64,000 bases of DNA from positions 137,005,845 to 137,069,844 of the forward strand of contig NC_090731.1 in assembly GCF_036898095.1 (NCBI RefSeq), written 5' to 3'. Made by a program: the position numbers and the translations under genes. The stretch is from Palaemon carinicauda (lineage: Eukaryota > Arthropoda > Malacostraca > Decapoda > Palaemonidae). The notes under the pieces were generated by a model. The model did no database searches. It worked only from the letters and a program-made list of their open reading frames with translations, and had not been told where the DNA came from. The stretch's first letter is position 1. Each line of letters starts with the position of its first letter. Positions 9,282-20,329 of this stretch are shown piece by piece.

Positions 9282-9620
9282 AAAATTACAAATTTGGAAG
9301 TAATTTGCCTTCATTTTAACGATAAAAACCTGGAGCTATTCATAGGGGATATTACTTTCCGGGTAGCTGAAAGGCAAGCCATAAGACTTAGCGAGGGATA
9401 ACAACCCAAACCGCTAGTTAGCGGGAGGGGGATAGCCAGCTACCCCACTCACTCACACACCTGGACTGAATCCCACTTTGCTTGCAGGCTCAACTTTCTT
9501 GGGGGATAGGTGCTGGCGGGCCAACCTGTATAAATAGCTTCAGGTTTGTATCTTTAGGAAAAATACAAATTACTTCCAAATTTGTTATTTGTTCCGTCAC
9601 TCTATACAAACCCTCATCAT
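9282..9620 (-). repeat. DIRS-like element C: right terminal inverted repeat
   Basis: ACAAATTTGGAAGTAATTTG at about 9289 is the inverted complement of CAAATTACTTCCAAATTTGT at about 9570. Continuing on the plus strand, TTTGTTATTTGT, then CACTCTATACAAACCCTC (to about 9614) matches the minus-strand reading of about 18295-18245 (TTTGTTATTTTGT, then ATACAAACCCTC). The two sites therefore look like the opposite ends of one element. Confidence 0.5.
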
Positions 9621-10099
9621 TTACACGGGATGATTTACCTCTTGGGAGGATGGAAGTCCGTGCCAACTGGCTCTTGGCCTTTGACCCAGGGTTCTCTCCT
9701 TACGACATAGATCGTAAGTGGTAGGAACCCTGCACCTTGCTAAAATTATTGTGGTCTGCACGACTAGCGGCCTATGTGAGCTGTGTGTTTGTGACACTAG
9801 CAATGTGGCTTAGTCTAGTAATAGGATCTTCGAGTCATAAGAATCTTAGAATACTTAGACCTTACCCAATATCCCCTCGCTAGAGATATTGGGGATGCAA
9901 CAAGGATTATTCTACACTAGGTTACACAAGGGAAATGGATCTTAATTGCAGAAAGGTGAGGTCAGCTATGCCTAGTACCATGGTGCTGATTCCCCAAGGG
10001 AGGGGAAGGTGAAGGAAAGAAGGAAGCCAGTCATTCGAACTCATTTACTCCAGACTAACCTGGGTAACCTCAGTCCTCAACCCTCTGCTACTTCCCCAT
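9621..10099 (-). other. 3' non-coding part of DIRS-like element C
   Basis: About 480 bases between the recombinase C-terminus and the terminal repeat. Stops occur in all frames and no motif was recognised. Confidence 0.35.
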
Positions 10100-11143
10100 C
10101 AAGAAGCTTGAGGTGTTTAGACCACTTGTGCAACCATTATAGGACCAATGGAAAATATTTCCATGTTCCTATGGGTTACATCTTGCAGGTAGTGGGCGGT
10201 GAAGGTCGTCCGATGCTTCTACATGCCCGCTTACAATGCCTGCGCCAGAGTAGTTCGTTTTGAAACCCAGGACGTTGGAATGCCCCTGATGTTATGAGCT
10301 CTGGTCTTTGTGGTGGAGGAGGGTCAGAATTAATTTCTAGGTCAATGACCTTGCGAATCCAAGATGAGATGGTACTATTCGTGACCGTCCTTTCTCCTTT
10401 CGACCTTCCCCGTGTTGACAAAGAATGCCGACACATAGGAGCGATCTGCTGCTGTTCTTTTTAAGTAACACCTCAGACTCCTTACTGGGCAAAGTATCTG
10501 TTGGTTTGGGTCTTCGGTTACAGAACGAAGACTCTCCATCCTGAAGGGTCCGAATCTAAGATCCTCTACCCCTGGATTTTGAGTCTTGGCAATGAACTTA
10601 GGGATGAAGCTGAGAATTACTTCTCCAGATCCCCTTGAACGGAAGATGTCGTAGGATAGAACATGGAGTTCACTAACTATCTTGGCCAAAGCCAGAGCAA
10701 ATAAGGTGGCGATCTGTTGCCTGGCGTAATGGTTCGTATAGAGCTTCAATCAGAGACTGAAGGACTTGAACCACGTTCCAAGCAGGAGGTCTAACTTCCG
10801 ATTGGGAACAGGAAATCTCATAACTCCATACGAGGAGAGAAAGTTCCAATGAGGAGGAAATATTTATTCACTTCAGTTTAAAGGCTGAGTGGTAGCATCT
10901 GACTGCCGAAACTGAAAGGAGCATTTCTTCCCGAAGGTATACAAGGAACTCCGCTATTGTTGGAATAGAAGCAATGAAGGAAGTGATACCCCTTCCATGA
11001 CACCAACCACAAAAAACAGACCACTTAGCCTGGTAGACTGACGCTGAAGAGCATCTGAGGTATCCAGACATCCTTTCCACAACTTGTTGCAAAAATCCTC
11101 TCTGAGTGAGGAGATGCTGTACAGTCTCCAGGTGTGAAGTCAA
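10100..11143 (-). pseudogene. DIRS-like element C tyrosine recombinase, broken
   Basis: Three minus-strand pieces in order. At 11143-10868 an N-terminal DNA-binding domain (VYQAKWSVFCGWCHGRG, then FLVYLREEMLLSVSAVRCYHSAF). At 10749-10375 the catalytic core start (TLFALALAKIVSELHVLSYD, then ILCPVRSLRCYLKRT). At about 10320-10120 the C-terminal boxes: AHNIRG with His at 10296-10294 and Arg at 10287-10285, and TAHYLQDV with the nucleophile Tyr at 10191-10189. Such recombinases insert the circular DNA of DIRS elements. Box I, normally K-R-x-S-E-L, reads K-I-V-S-E-L, so the first catalytic Arg is replaced. There are also at least two frameshifts, and two in-frame stops between His-box and Tyr-box. 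It is not functional. Confidence 0.82.
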
Positions 11144-11535
11144 AGCGAAGCTACGGCTATGTGGAAGTTGTTGACAAGTGGTTGAGTAGCTTGTATCATG
11201 GAGGAAGTTCCCTCAGGAGCTCTGTCAAGAGCTGCAGAAGGTCCGGGAACCATTCTGCATGATGTCATAGCAAAACTATTAATGTCATTGATAAGTTCTT
11301 GCGCATTCTGACTTTGATGAACTTTTCTCATCAGACAGAACGGGGGAAATGCGCACATATCGATGTTGTCCCACATTTGTTGGAATGCATCTTGCCATAG
11401 AGCCTGGGGATCTAGAGCTGGGGAGCAGTGAAGCGGGAGCCTGAAATTCAGTACAAATCCACAGTTGGGGAACCCCACAAAGTCAGGACTTTCTTGGTTA
11501 CTAGATGATTTAGAGACCACTTGGAGCCCACTACA
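11140..11535 (-). pseudogene. DIRS-like element C, RNase H to recombinase linker
   Basis: The minus-strand frame contains LPLHCSPALDPQALWQDAF, then MWDNIDMCAFPPFCLM and MVPGPSAALDRAP. The pattern 'P..DP.A...DA....WD....AFPPF' is the segment that links RNase H to the recombinase in DIRS-like pol proteins. It is directly adjacent to the recombinase N-terminus, as expected, and continues the RNase H remnant at 12785-13000 once the intervening insertion is removed. Confidence 0.7.
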
Positions 11536-12748
11536 GTATTTTTATTACAGTATATCTTTATACAGTATCTTTAATTTGTATTGGAGATGGTGGCTAGAAT
11601 TACAGCCACACAGTTTAACTGTTCCTAATTTGTGCATATCCTCCACCTGTGGGGCATGTGGAATACTGGATTGATTTAAGAGGATCCAAAAGTGAAAAAA
11701 AGGAGTTTGTTGATTCCAGATCGTAAGTGAAACTTAAGGGGACGTGGTGTAAAGATTTCAAGGTTGTGATTAGACAATGGAAGCGGTGTGTAGAGATTTC
11801 AAGCTTGTGATCAGATGTTTTAGTTTTTTACTGTGGGGGATTCTCAGGATATCAGTGCAGTGGACCCTAGTGAAAAAAAACACCCTATGATTGTGTATCA
11901 GTTATCAGTAGGAAGTTGGAGATTTATGTCCACATCCTATTGTCTCACTGTGTAGGTCGTGAACTGCAATGTTGTATGGTTCTCCTACAAGCTAGAAGTT
12001 TTCTCATGTCACAAGCTTGGAACTTTGTCTTGACTATGTTGACCTTGCCTGAAAAGGCTTTGTCTTGATGGTAGTTGCTAGAAAATCTGCATTACAAACC
12101 AAATAGCACTTTATTTTGAAAAAAGGACTTACATCTAATATCTTGTTTTTGTCTGAGTGACTATACCATCAAGAGGAGGGTCCTCTTTCTGATTTTAACA
12201 TGAAAATATAGAGATAGGTAACACTGTTTTACAATGCCTTTGATAGTACCTGAAGTAACCTGTCAAATTACATTTTAATTTTGCCCAAATATTTACACTT
12301 ATGTTGGTCTTTATTTATATTTGTATATGTAGATTAAATATTTGGAGGATTGATTCGTAAGAGGTTCTGTATGGAGATATTTATGTCTCTCTTTCTGGTG
12401 TTGTAAACCTGTATTTCCTTGTTATGGTAGTTATTTTTTTTTCCCAATAAAACTTTTTTTTTATTTTTGGTACCAGTAAGTGTTTCTTTCTCCCGCATAA
12501 TCTGTCCCCTTCTCAGCCACCAATCTAGAAATATTTTTATATGCTTTCAATGTCCCCTTGCCCAGTATAAAAAAAAAATCAAGGGGTGGTGCCCAGTGCC
12601 CAGTTCTCTTGACTGTTTACCTTTTGCCTACATTTCTGGTATTCCACCATTTTATCTATTTGTGTAGTGAACGTTAGTGTAGTCGGCATTTGGACACTAG
12701 GCAGTCTGCGTGCTTCATCTGGCCACAGTCTGCAAACCACTACAACTA
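11536..12748. other. 1.2-kb insertion inside DIRS-like element C, bounded by a direct repeat
   Basis: About 35 bp ending in GGAGCCCACTACAGTAT occurs at 11500-11535 and again at 12746-12782. The coding sequence of element C is interrupted between them: RNase H lies above, the linker below. The insert has no open reading frame of note. Near its end it carries CCAATAAAAC followed by a T run (about 12445-12462), so it could be retroposed 3' UTR-like sequence. The last 100 or so bases (12650-12748) may be element C sequence. Origin not recognised. Confidence 0.5.
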
Positions 12749-12784
12749 GATGATTAAAAGACCACATGGAGCCCACTACAGTAT

Positions 12785-13408
12785 CTGAGTCACTCTGCTC
12801 AGATTGTCTGCAAGCATATTCCCCTTGTCTGGAGTGAAGCGAGCATACAGGGACACAAGAGTTATCTATACTGCTAGATGGCCCAGGGGCTGCGACAAGA
12901 TACCGCCTTGCTTGTTTATGTAGGCAACTACAGTGGTGTTGTAGTTCATCAAGAACACGGAGTGCCCTGCTAGGAACTGGTGGAACTGTCGGAGGCCAAA
13001 AAAATGCTGCCCTCATCTCTAAGATTTATATGTTGGTACCTTTCTAATTCAGACCAAAGGCCAGAGATGGTGTGGAGCAGCATATGAGCCCCCACCCTTC
13101 TTTTGATGCATCCGAAAAAAGCAGGGATGAGAAGATCGATCCCTTTACGGAGGTTTTCGTCTGCTATCCATCATCCGAGGTCCGTCTGTACCTCTAACCC
13201 TAGTTGAACCAGGGTGTCCAGGGAATCGCTTGCCTGATTCCACTGGGACTTGAGGTGCCGCTAGAAGGATAGTATCCAGAAACAACCAATAGGTACAAGA
13301 TGGGCCAGGGATGATAGGTGGAACCAGCTCTGGGCTGGAAGTTCTTTTCGCGTGGGGAAGGGCCCTGCTACCTTCCTCAGCCTCTGAATTCTGTCGTCTG
13401 ATGGATGA
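12785..13408 (-). pseudogene. DIRS-like element C, RT thumb and RNase H remnant
   Basis: Minus-strand pieces in order: HPSDDRIQRLRKVAG and ELPAQSWFHLSSLAHLVP (end of RT, thumb-like), SGLWSELE plus QHINL (start of RNase H), NYNTTVVAYINKQGG (around 12900-12950) and ARFTPDKGNMLADNLSR (around 12800). This is the DIRS/Gypsy-type RNase H order, which degrades the RNA strand of the hybrid. Several frameshifts and a stop between the last two blocks show it is dead. It continues toward the linker and recombinase at lower coordinates. Confidence 0.72.
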
Positions 13409-14030
13409 GATACTACCGCTAGAGAGTTATGGGATCTTTTAATTGGCCAGACAGTACTACATTGGATCCTTCTCTCTGGTTATGGGTCATTTTCCCATTG
13501 CCTACACACACACCCCGAATAGCCTGGCCTATTCTTTTCATATTCTCATCTGTCCTTATACACCTGACAACACTGAGATTACCAAAAATTCTTCTTCTCT
13601 CAAGGGGTTAACTACTCCACTGTAATTGTTCGGTGGCAACTTTCCTCTTGGTAAGGGTAGAAGAGACTCTATAGCTATGGTAAACCACTCTTCTAGGAGA
13701 AGGACACTCCAAAATCAAACCACTGTTCTCTAGTATTGGGTAGTACCATAGCCTCTGTACCATGTCCACTGTCTTGGGTTAGAGTTCTCTTGCTTGAGGG
13801 TACACTCGGGCACACTATTCTGTCCTATTTCTCTTTCTCTTGCTTTGTTAGTTTTTTATAGTTTATATAGGAAATATTTTAATGTTACTGTTCTTGAAAT
13901 ATTTTATTTTTCCTTGTTTCCTTTCCTCACTGGGCTATTTTCCCTGTTGGAGCCCATGGGCTTATAGCATTCTGCTTTTCCAACTAAGGTTATAACTTAG
14001 CAAGTAATAATGATAATAATAATAATAAAT
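13409..14030 (+). mobile_element. SINE-like repeat, full-length copy 1, with (TAA)n tail
   Basis: Runs from ACTACCGCTAGAGAGTTATG through CAGACAGTACTACATTGGAT, CACTGGGCTATTTTCCCTGT and GGGCTTATAGCATTCTGCTT to TAATAATGATAATAATAATA. The same sequence in reverse orientation fills 21541-22150, and a 5'-truncated copy lies at 53690-54005. The final 180 bp or so (from ATAGTTTATATA) is shared with the 3' end of the LINE copies at 26760 and 31560. No long frame is present, so it probably relied on the LINE for transposition. It interrupts DIRS-like element C between its RT start and RT end. Confidence 0.8.
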
Positions 14031-14209
14031 GGTTTGTGCTGTTTGGTGTCTATTATCATGCCTGGATTCGCTGTCAGGGGAGGTAGAGATGCCGTGAACG
14101 GGACGCGATACCCTTGAGAGATCACAGAGACCGCCCAGGTATCCGCCCCGAGTTGCTGCGCAACTCTGAAGGCATCCCCCCACTGGTGGACATGCAGGGG
14201 GATTGCCAC
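14031..14209 (-). pseudogene. DIRS-like element C, RT N-terminal run-in
   Basis: The minus-strand frame reads WGDAFRVAQQLGADTWAVSV, then ISQGYRVPF and LPPLTANP. This matches the 'W..LGA..W....L..GYR.PF...PPL' block that precedes RT, as in element A (WLRNGYRIPF..KPPL). The RT palm that should follow is absent; the SINE-like repeat begins at once. Confidence 0.7.
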
Positions 14210-14278
14210 CCCTAGCGTTTCCGGCCTCGGCCGGTACCTCTAGGGTTCTTGCCCCTTCTGCCCTTGGCAGGAAAGGGC

Positions 14279-15406
14279 TTAAGACACCTTGGGCTTCGCT
14301 GCTACGGTTGTCTTCTTCGTGTCCTTGGCAGGGTGGGGCTGTTGTACTGCCGGAGGCTTGTAGGGCCTTGATGTCAGCGCCCTATGGATGAGGGAATCCT
14401 GATTGGACTTCCTCCACCTCTCGGCAGTGAGCTCCACGTCCTTAGGTTCAAACAGGCTCTTACCGAGGACGGAAGAGTGTCTGAGCCTACTAGTCTCGGC
14501 GCTGGGAACCTTATGGTGAAACCTCTCAGCCACCGCGTCCCGCCGCTTGAGGACCGTGTTGGCCCACAAGCTCGAGACCTGGTGGGACAGGAACTCGATG
14601 GGCCGAGTGCCCGAGAGGAGGAAGGTCTCCAGCGCTTTCCTGGTGCTTTCCTTGGAGAGGTCCTCGGACCGCACCAGGATGCCCAGAGACCCCAGCCAGA
14701 TGTCTAGCCATGAAGCGGCCTGCATGGCGCACTTGATGACCTTCTCCTGACTCTGGATCTCAGTGGCCGAGAAGGACACGTGCCGGTTGGAGTCTCTCTC
14801 AAAAGGGACTCCCCCTGTGAGTTCTTCCACAGAGTGGTGTAGGGGAAGACTCAGAGAAGACTCCTCAAGGATCTCGAAATACCTCCTCTGATGGACTCGA
14901 GGAGGAGGGAGGAGCTTATTCCCGGCACTCGACCTGCTGGAGGAGGCAAGCTCCGCGAGTTGTCCCTCGATCTTATCTCTGGCACTCTTCATCCCCTGAG
15001 ACCAGGGCAAAGCTGCACTGGCCCTAGAGGGCTTTTGAGTGCCATAGACACGATCCAGAACTGTGTCCTTCCCTTCACGAGGAAGGACCTCACGATCTGG
15101 GATCCCGTTTAGACTCCTCATGAGGGTCAGGACTTGCCAGAATGCATGATCCGACTCCTGGTGCTCGCCTCCTGATGGACTTGCAGCGAAGTCTCCTGTC
15201 CCCAAGGGCTCTTCCTGGGGGGACACGAGGGCATCCTTGACCGCCCTAGGCTGCTCCTGTCTGATCCTGGCCGACGACTTAGGAATCGTCTTAGAGTCCT
15301 TAGATTCCCTCCTGGGCGGGATACAGGACTCCAAAAGCGAAGGAGGCAGGTCCTTCTCTACCTCAGGACGAGGAGACCTCTCGGAAGGGGGATGAACTTC
15401 CTCCAT
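14279..15406 (-). pseudogene. DIRS-like element C, ORF1 C-terminal half (375-aa frame)
   Basis: An uninterrupted frame whose first half is Ser/Glu/Pro-rich. The second half holds a domain related to the C-terminus of element A ORF1: DIWLGSLGILVR against DWCLGALSKKTS, then FLSHQVSSLWANTVLKRRDA against LASMFVSGVLKKREQL, then LRHSSVLGKSLFEPKDV against RSQLLFAPLSKFLFPEEL. It ends in a Lys/Pro-rich tail. In DIRS-like elements ORF1 is the gag-like structural protein. Upstream frames are broken, so I treat it as a remnant although this stretch is intact. GC is clearly higher than in surrounding non-element DNA. Confidence 0.68.
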
Positions 15407-17650
15407 TGGTGGGATGGGGAAGTCCTCCTGTTCGACCGACTCCCCTGAGGAGGGGTATTCCTCCTCCGTAGGGGAGGGCGAGAAGGTTTAAGGTGGAGTA
15501 GGAACCTTGCCTAAGGATTTGCGAGGGGACAGCCTAGGTCTCGGAGGAGGATCCACGGGCAAGACTCCTCTCTTCCTCTTCCGGGGGGAGGAAACTGCCA
15601 CTGGTTCGCGACCCGAATCAGAGAGGGCTGGCTTAATCGCCCGCACGAGAGCTCTGAGGAGGGTATCGAACCATGGCTGTTGACTGACAGCGGCGCTGTC
15701 AGACACTCCCTCTGAAAGGGAAGGGGATCGAAGGATCCCTAGGAGGAGTCAACAAACGAGGGTTCGCCTTCTAGGCTGAAAAAGAAGAATCCCTAAACCT
15801 GCCCGGGGAGTGCCCCCCTTCTGGCGAGTGCGCTGGTTTGCGCTTGCGGGGAGGGGAGTGCGACAAGGAAGGATCCGCCTGTAGGCGGTCGCGCTGGGCA
15901 GCTTTTGTTAGGAAGGGAGTAAGGAGCCTTACCGAGACTTGACCAGGAATTGCAAAAAAGGTAGACTCAAAATCCTCTTCTTGCATGTCAAGAGCCTTAG
16001 GGCTGGTTGAAGCTGGGAAATCATGTAAAGAGTTGTCAGATTTGAAATCATCTTCCACCTCAAACCTCAAATCCAACCGAGCTTGAGGTAGGTTGTCGTC
16101 AACATCAGGAACTGCCACAGGGAAGCGAGGCCTTGGAGGTTCGTTGGTCAACTCAGGAATCGCCAGGATGGCTACTGTGTACAAAACTCGCTTCTGGAAA
16201 CTGTGATCTTCCAAAAGCTTGGATGCACAGTTCTCCAGAACAGAGTTTGTGTCCTTCCTTTCACTAGCCTTATTAGCAAAGGAGGAGAGAATGCTGGTTT
16301 ACCTCTTCTGCCTCTTAATCTCCAGAGACTTAGCATGGGCTTGAACTGGGATGGGCTTCGCTTGCGAGACTTTAGTGGAAGGAACCCTCCCTATGTACTC
16401 AATAGGCAATTGCCTAAAAGAGTCGACGAACGAGATCTCTCTCGGACACCTCGATCACCTGCGAGTCCTGGGATGGATTGTGTCTGTTACCTGGCTTTTT
16501 GGTTTACAGTACCTCTGAGTGATCTTACTAGGGTAAACCTTTAGGTCATCCGTAAAAGGATTGATTTCAGCAGTCCTTGGCTTGAACTTGTGTCTCAGGT
16601 TGCTCCTGCAGCCGAGATAAATGCTCCGAAGAAGTGCTCAGCAGCTGGCATTCGAAGGCTACTTGAGGCAGCCCTACTAACAGTAGAGTCCCTGCTTCCT
16701 ACAGCGCAGTGTACCCTTGGATCTGAAGGAGCCTCAGAGACTTGAGAGGACACCAATACCTCCCCAGTAATTGACACAGTCTTCACCAGCTTTGTCAAAA
16801 CTGCAGTATCTTTCAAAGCTGGGAAAGTGGCAGAAGCCGCTTTGAAGATCTGCTGGCTCACGAATTAAATGTGTCTTGTGGTATTGGAGCCCACACTATC
16901 CCACTTGGAGACATGCTTAACCGATTGTGGGCAAGACTGAGCTAAAGGGGGGTGTGCTGTTGGCACAACCATGGGTGAGCAAGCACACGCCTGCAGTGTG
17001 CACTGAACCTTCCCAGGTACAGTATGCTTAAAATTCTGTCAGTGTGTGCAAGGCACAAAAAGGTAATGGAGTGGGCAAGCAGACGGCGTGCTGCACTCTC
17101 AACACAGTCAGGCCAGCTCGATAGTGATTGCGCTTAGCTTGCTAACAAAGGAACCTGTGCATGCTGGAGACTCTCACGCTAGACGACATGCTGGTTTGCA
17201 GAAAGATCATGAAAACGATGGTCAATGAGCTACGGAGAACTTAAGCGCACCCACGATTCTCAGCTACCTGGGAAGAGAGACCACCTGGCAAGGACAACGT
17301 CTCGTGCTTGCTAGGGCCAAAGGTTTGGCGGGCTCTGAAGGGTAAGGACAGGCAAGCCTGTCCTCGTGCTGGGCGAGCACAACATTCGCCCCGAAAGAAG
17401 TGTGTGAAGGGAGAGCACTCGCCTGAGTACTATGCCACAGATCCTCGAATGGGAGTGGATCTACTACGGAGGACGAAGGTCCAGAGGGCAAGATACTGAG
17501 CAGAAGGAACTCCCTCTAGAAAGGAAAGTGCTAAAGCCAACCCTGCCAGAAGCAGAACCACTCTTCTGCTGAGCCCCACGCACCAACACCTCAAGGAGCC
17601 TGTCCTTCGATAGGAGTTTGAAAGTCTCGAGGAGTGCTACAAGACACACA
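15407..17650 (-). pseudogene. DIRS-like element C, decayed ORF1 N-terminal half
   Basis: Higher-GC sequence with broken minus-strand frames: 15706-15488 (QPWFDTLLRALVRAIKP, then RKRKRG), 16214-15771 (acidic, then PPRKRKPAHSPEGGHSPG) and 16861-16595 (MSQQIFKAASATFPALKD). They lie immediately upstream of the ORF1 C-terminal domain and have the same Ser/Pro/Arg bias. The cysteine-rich N-terminal module of elements A and B was not found, so either it is lost or this subfamily lacks it. Frame order and joints are uncertain. Confidence 0.45.
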
Positions 17651-18300
17651 AAGCATCTTGAGATGCAGACTTCCTAAGGGAAGTATGCTTCGCTGTATCA
17701 CTAGCAAAGAGGGGAAGAGCTACCTGACCTGAAGGTTAAACAGCCACCACTCTTGCTCTATACCCCAGAGGAGGCCGAGCGAGAAGAGACCGAGGGGAGG
17801 GTACCAGGAGAGAGAAGGACTTCTTCGACTTTGAGGGAGATCGTAAAGGCAAAGAATCCCTTTAAGGCTGCTATACCGCTCCCACTGGGAGGATGACTAC
17901 TCCCGACACTCAATACATGGAGAGGCCTGTGTGTAGGAGTGCCTTCGGCACCTAAGGCAAAGCCGATGAGGATCCATCTCAATCTTGGACATAAATGTGC
18001 TTGCACACCTGGACAAACCTACACATTGTGCATTCTCAAGTACACACACTGCACACACCTGCGAAAGAAAAAGGAAAAAAGATTAAATAAGCCAGTTCCA
18101 GGAGCATGGAAGATAATTTCCATTCTCAACCATGGCTGAAATCAAAGCGGAGTTGTAGCGAGTAACAACCGGTATAGTTGTTAGAGCCTCGTTTAAAGTT
18201 TTAAAGCCATGTTCCAAATTGTGTTATCATCTTCTCCTATATAAAGAACGAGGGTTTGTATTAATGTCACAAAATAACAAATTGTTTTCATAAGTCCCAA
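17651..18300 (-). repeat. DIRS-like element C: 5' leader and left terminal repeat
   Basis: Non-coding sequence. Read on the minus strand from about 18295 it gives TTTGTTATTTTGT, CATTAATACAAACCCTCG. This matches the plus-strand reading of about 9583-9614, giving a pair of inverted termini about 8.7 kb apart that bracket all the gag, RT, RNase H and recombinase pieces. Confidence 0.5.
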
Positions 18301-20242
18301 GACATTGTTAGCCATGCACATTGAACACTTATATTTTGTGTTCTTGTTTTGATTTAAATACAGTAATAGATTATAGATTTATGAATGGATTACATTTATT
18401 AATTTGGGCTGAAAGACACAGCACTGAAATCGAGGGTGCCATTCAGCTTAGAGATGCAACTTAAGCAAGACCCAACTGTTGCACTATGAAGTTAAAGTTA
18501 AAAGAGGTTGGACATCATGATTAAAGAAAGGAAAGAGGATGGAGTAATTGAGAAATAGTATAACGCTAAAAATGGAATGCAGCAGAGGGCGAAAGGAATG
18601 CTGCAAGGGTCCTTTGATAGAGTTCAAGTTTTAAGAAACAATTTGATAATTTAATATTCACAACTTTTACATATAATATATCGTGTACATTGTGGATTAG
18701 GATAGATATTGTGGTGTTGTATTAATCAGCTAGATTAAGATATTTCGTGTTGTAGGTTCTACAGCCACTACAAACTTAACCAAAGTAACATAAAGCAAAA
18801 AAGGACAATGGGTTATACTGTATAATGGTAAGAACAAATATACTATATTACCAGAAACATGAATAAACGTAGGTGTGAGGGCAATATATTCAAGTTGTAA
18901 GGAATTTAAGGGGATATACAGGTATACTAAACTAAGGTATCCCAACCTAACTGGAATTACTTATCGATAAAGGGAATGCAACCCATCTCTTACCTTAATT
19001 ACCATTACACAAACAAGGAGCATTTCCAGGACGGTAAGAGTTTTGAGAAAGAAACCCAACCAGTAAGTATATAATTGTGTAAGTAAAAATACCTAAACAG
19101 TCACATCTATGAATGGCAATAGACTATACACATACCATAAAATTTGGTTATGAATCTTCAAACAAAACTCCCGATTATTACATAAATTATCTACAAAAAT
19201 ATGAGGCCTCCAAAACTTAAAAAATGAAAATGCTGATGAAGTAATATAGTTGCAATGAGATATTCCGGTTAATCAGAGGTTAGGCAGTAAGCGAGGTTAG
19301 GAATGGAATTAGGGTAACCTAGTACTGTAACTATGTAATGCAAATGAATTCAACCTTACTACATTGTAAAATCGGGCTGATCTTAATTTGTGTAATGCAA
19401 CGTCACTGACTAAATAAATGTAGGGTAGTTTTAGTAATTTTTCGATTGGGCTTTTCCTAACCTACTCTGATTTCCCAAAGATAAACTTAAAAAATCGTAC
19501 CATAGTGTGATCTAAGGTGTTTCGCTGTATATAACGAGGGTGATCTAATTCTCCAGCTACAAGTAACAATGAATGGCTTACACTAAGAATCTGTCAAGTG
19601 AAAGCTAGATGGACATTCTACGGCACAAGAATCGTCTTCCCACAGTCTCTGGAGATGATGACAGATCTATCATCTGATCTAATGTAATATCCCCGAACGA
19701 TCGAAGAATTCTTTGTAATGGCGCCTCCTTCAAAACTTCTTCTTCTTTTCTCCGATTTAATCTCTTCATTTAGTATTGGTTAGAATTTGTATTTAAAGAT
19801 TTTTTAGTATATCATTAGTATGAATGTATCTAAGCATATACAAATATAATCAGAGAAATTAATAATAGCAACAGCTATTTTAACTTGAGTGAAGTGGCAA
19901 GTGTCTTAACTCTAAACGTCTTGGTAGTTGAGATGCCATTTATCTTTGTGGTAAATGGATAAGCAGATGGATGCTATTTATCCTTCTTTGCTCATGACCT
20001 AAAGTCATCCAAGCAAAATCTTATTCAAACATAAGTAATTCCCTTCCACTATATACAAAAGTAACGTTTTTCTCTCTCTCCTTAATCGTTGAATGAATGA
20101 CTGTAGATTCATAGAATTGATATGCAACACAAAATTGGGTAAAATCTTTGAAGGCACGTCCACGAGTGCCAGATGTGATTCGTTCGATGACATTTTCCTT
20201 CTTATTTATACGAAGATGTTTAATTACTCCTCATTAATTCCG

Positions 20243-20246
<4 letters not shown>
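18301..20246. other. AT-rich non-coding region
   Basis: No domain, repeat family member or convincing exon was recognised. Only short random frames occur. Confidence 0.4.

Positions 20247-20327
<81 letters not shown>
20247..20327 (+). repeat. (CT)n microsatellite
   Basis: About 40 uninterrupted CT units. Confidence 0.95.

Positions 20328-20329
<2 letters not shown>

Noticed and set aside
12440..12465. Poly(A) signal CCAATAAAAC as the end of a processed pseudogene
   Set aside because: No poly(A) tract follows and no coding sequence precedes it. Kept only as a hint within the 1.2-kb insert.
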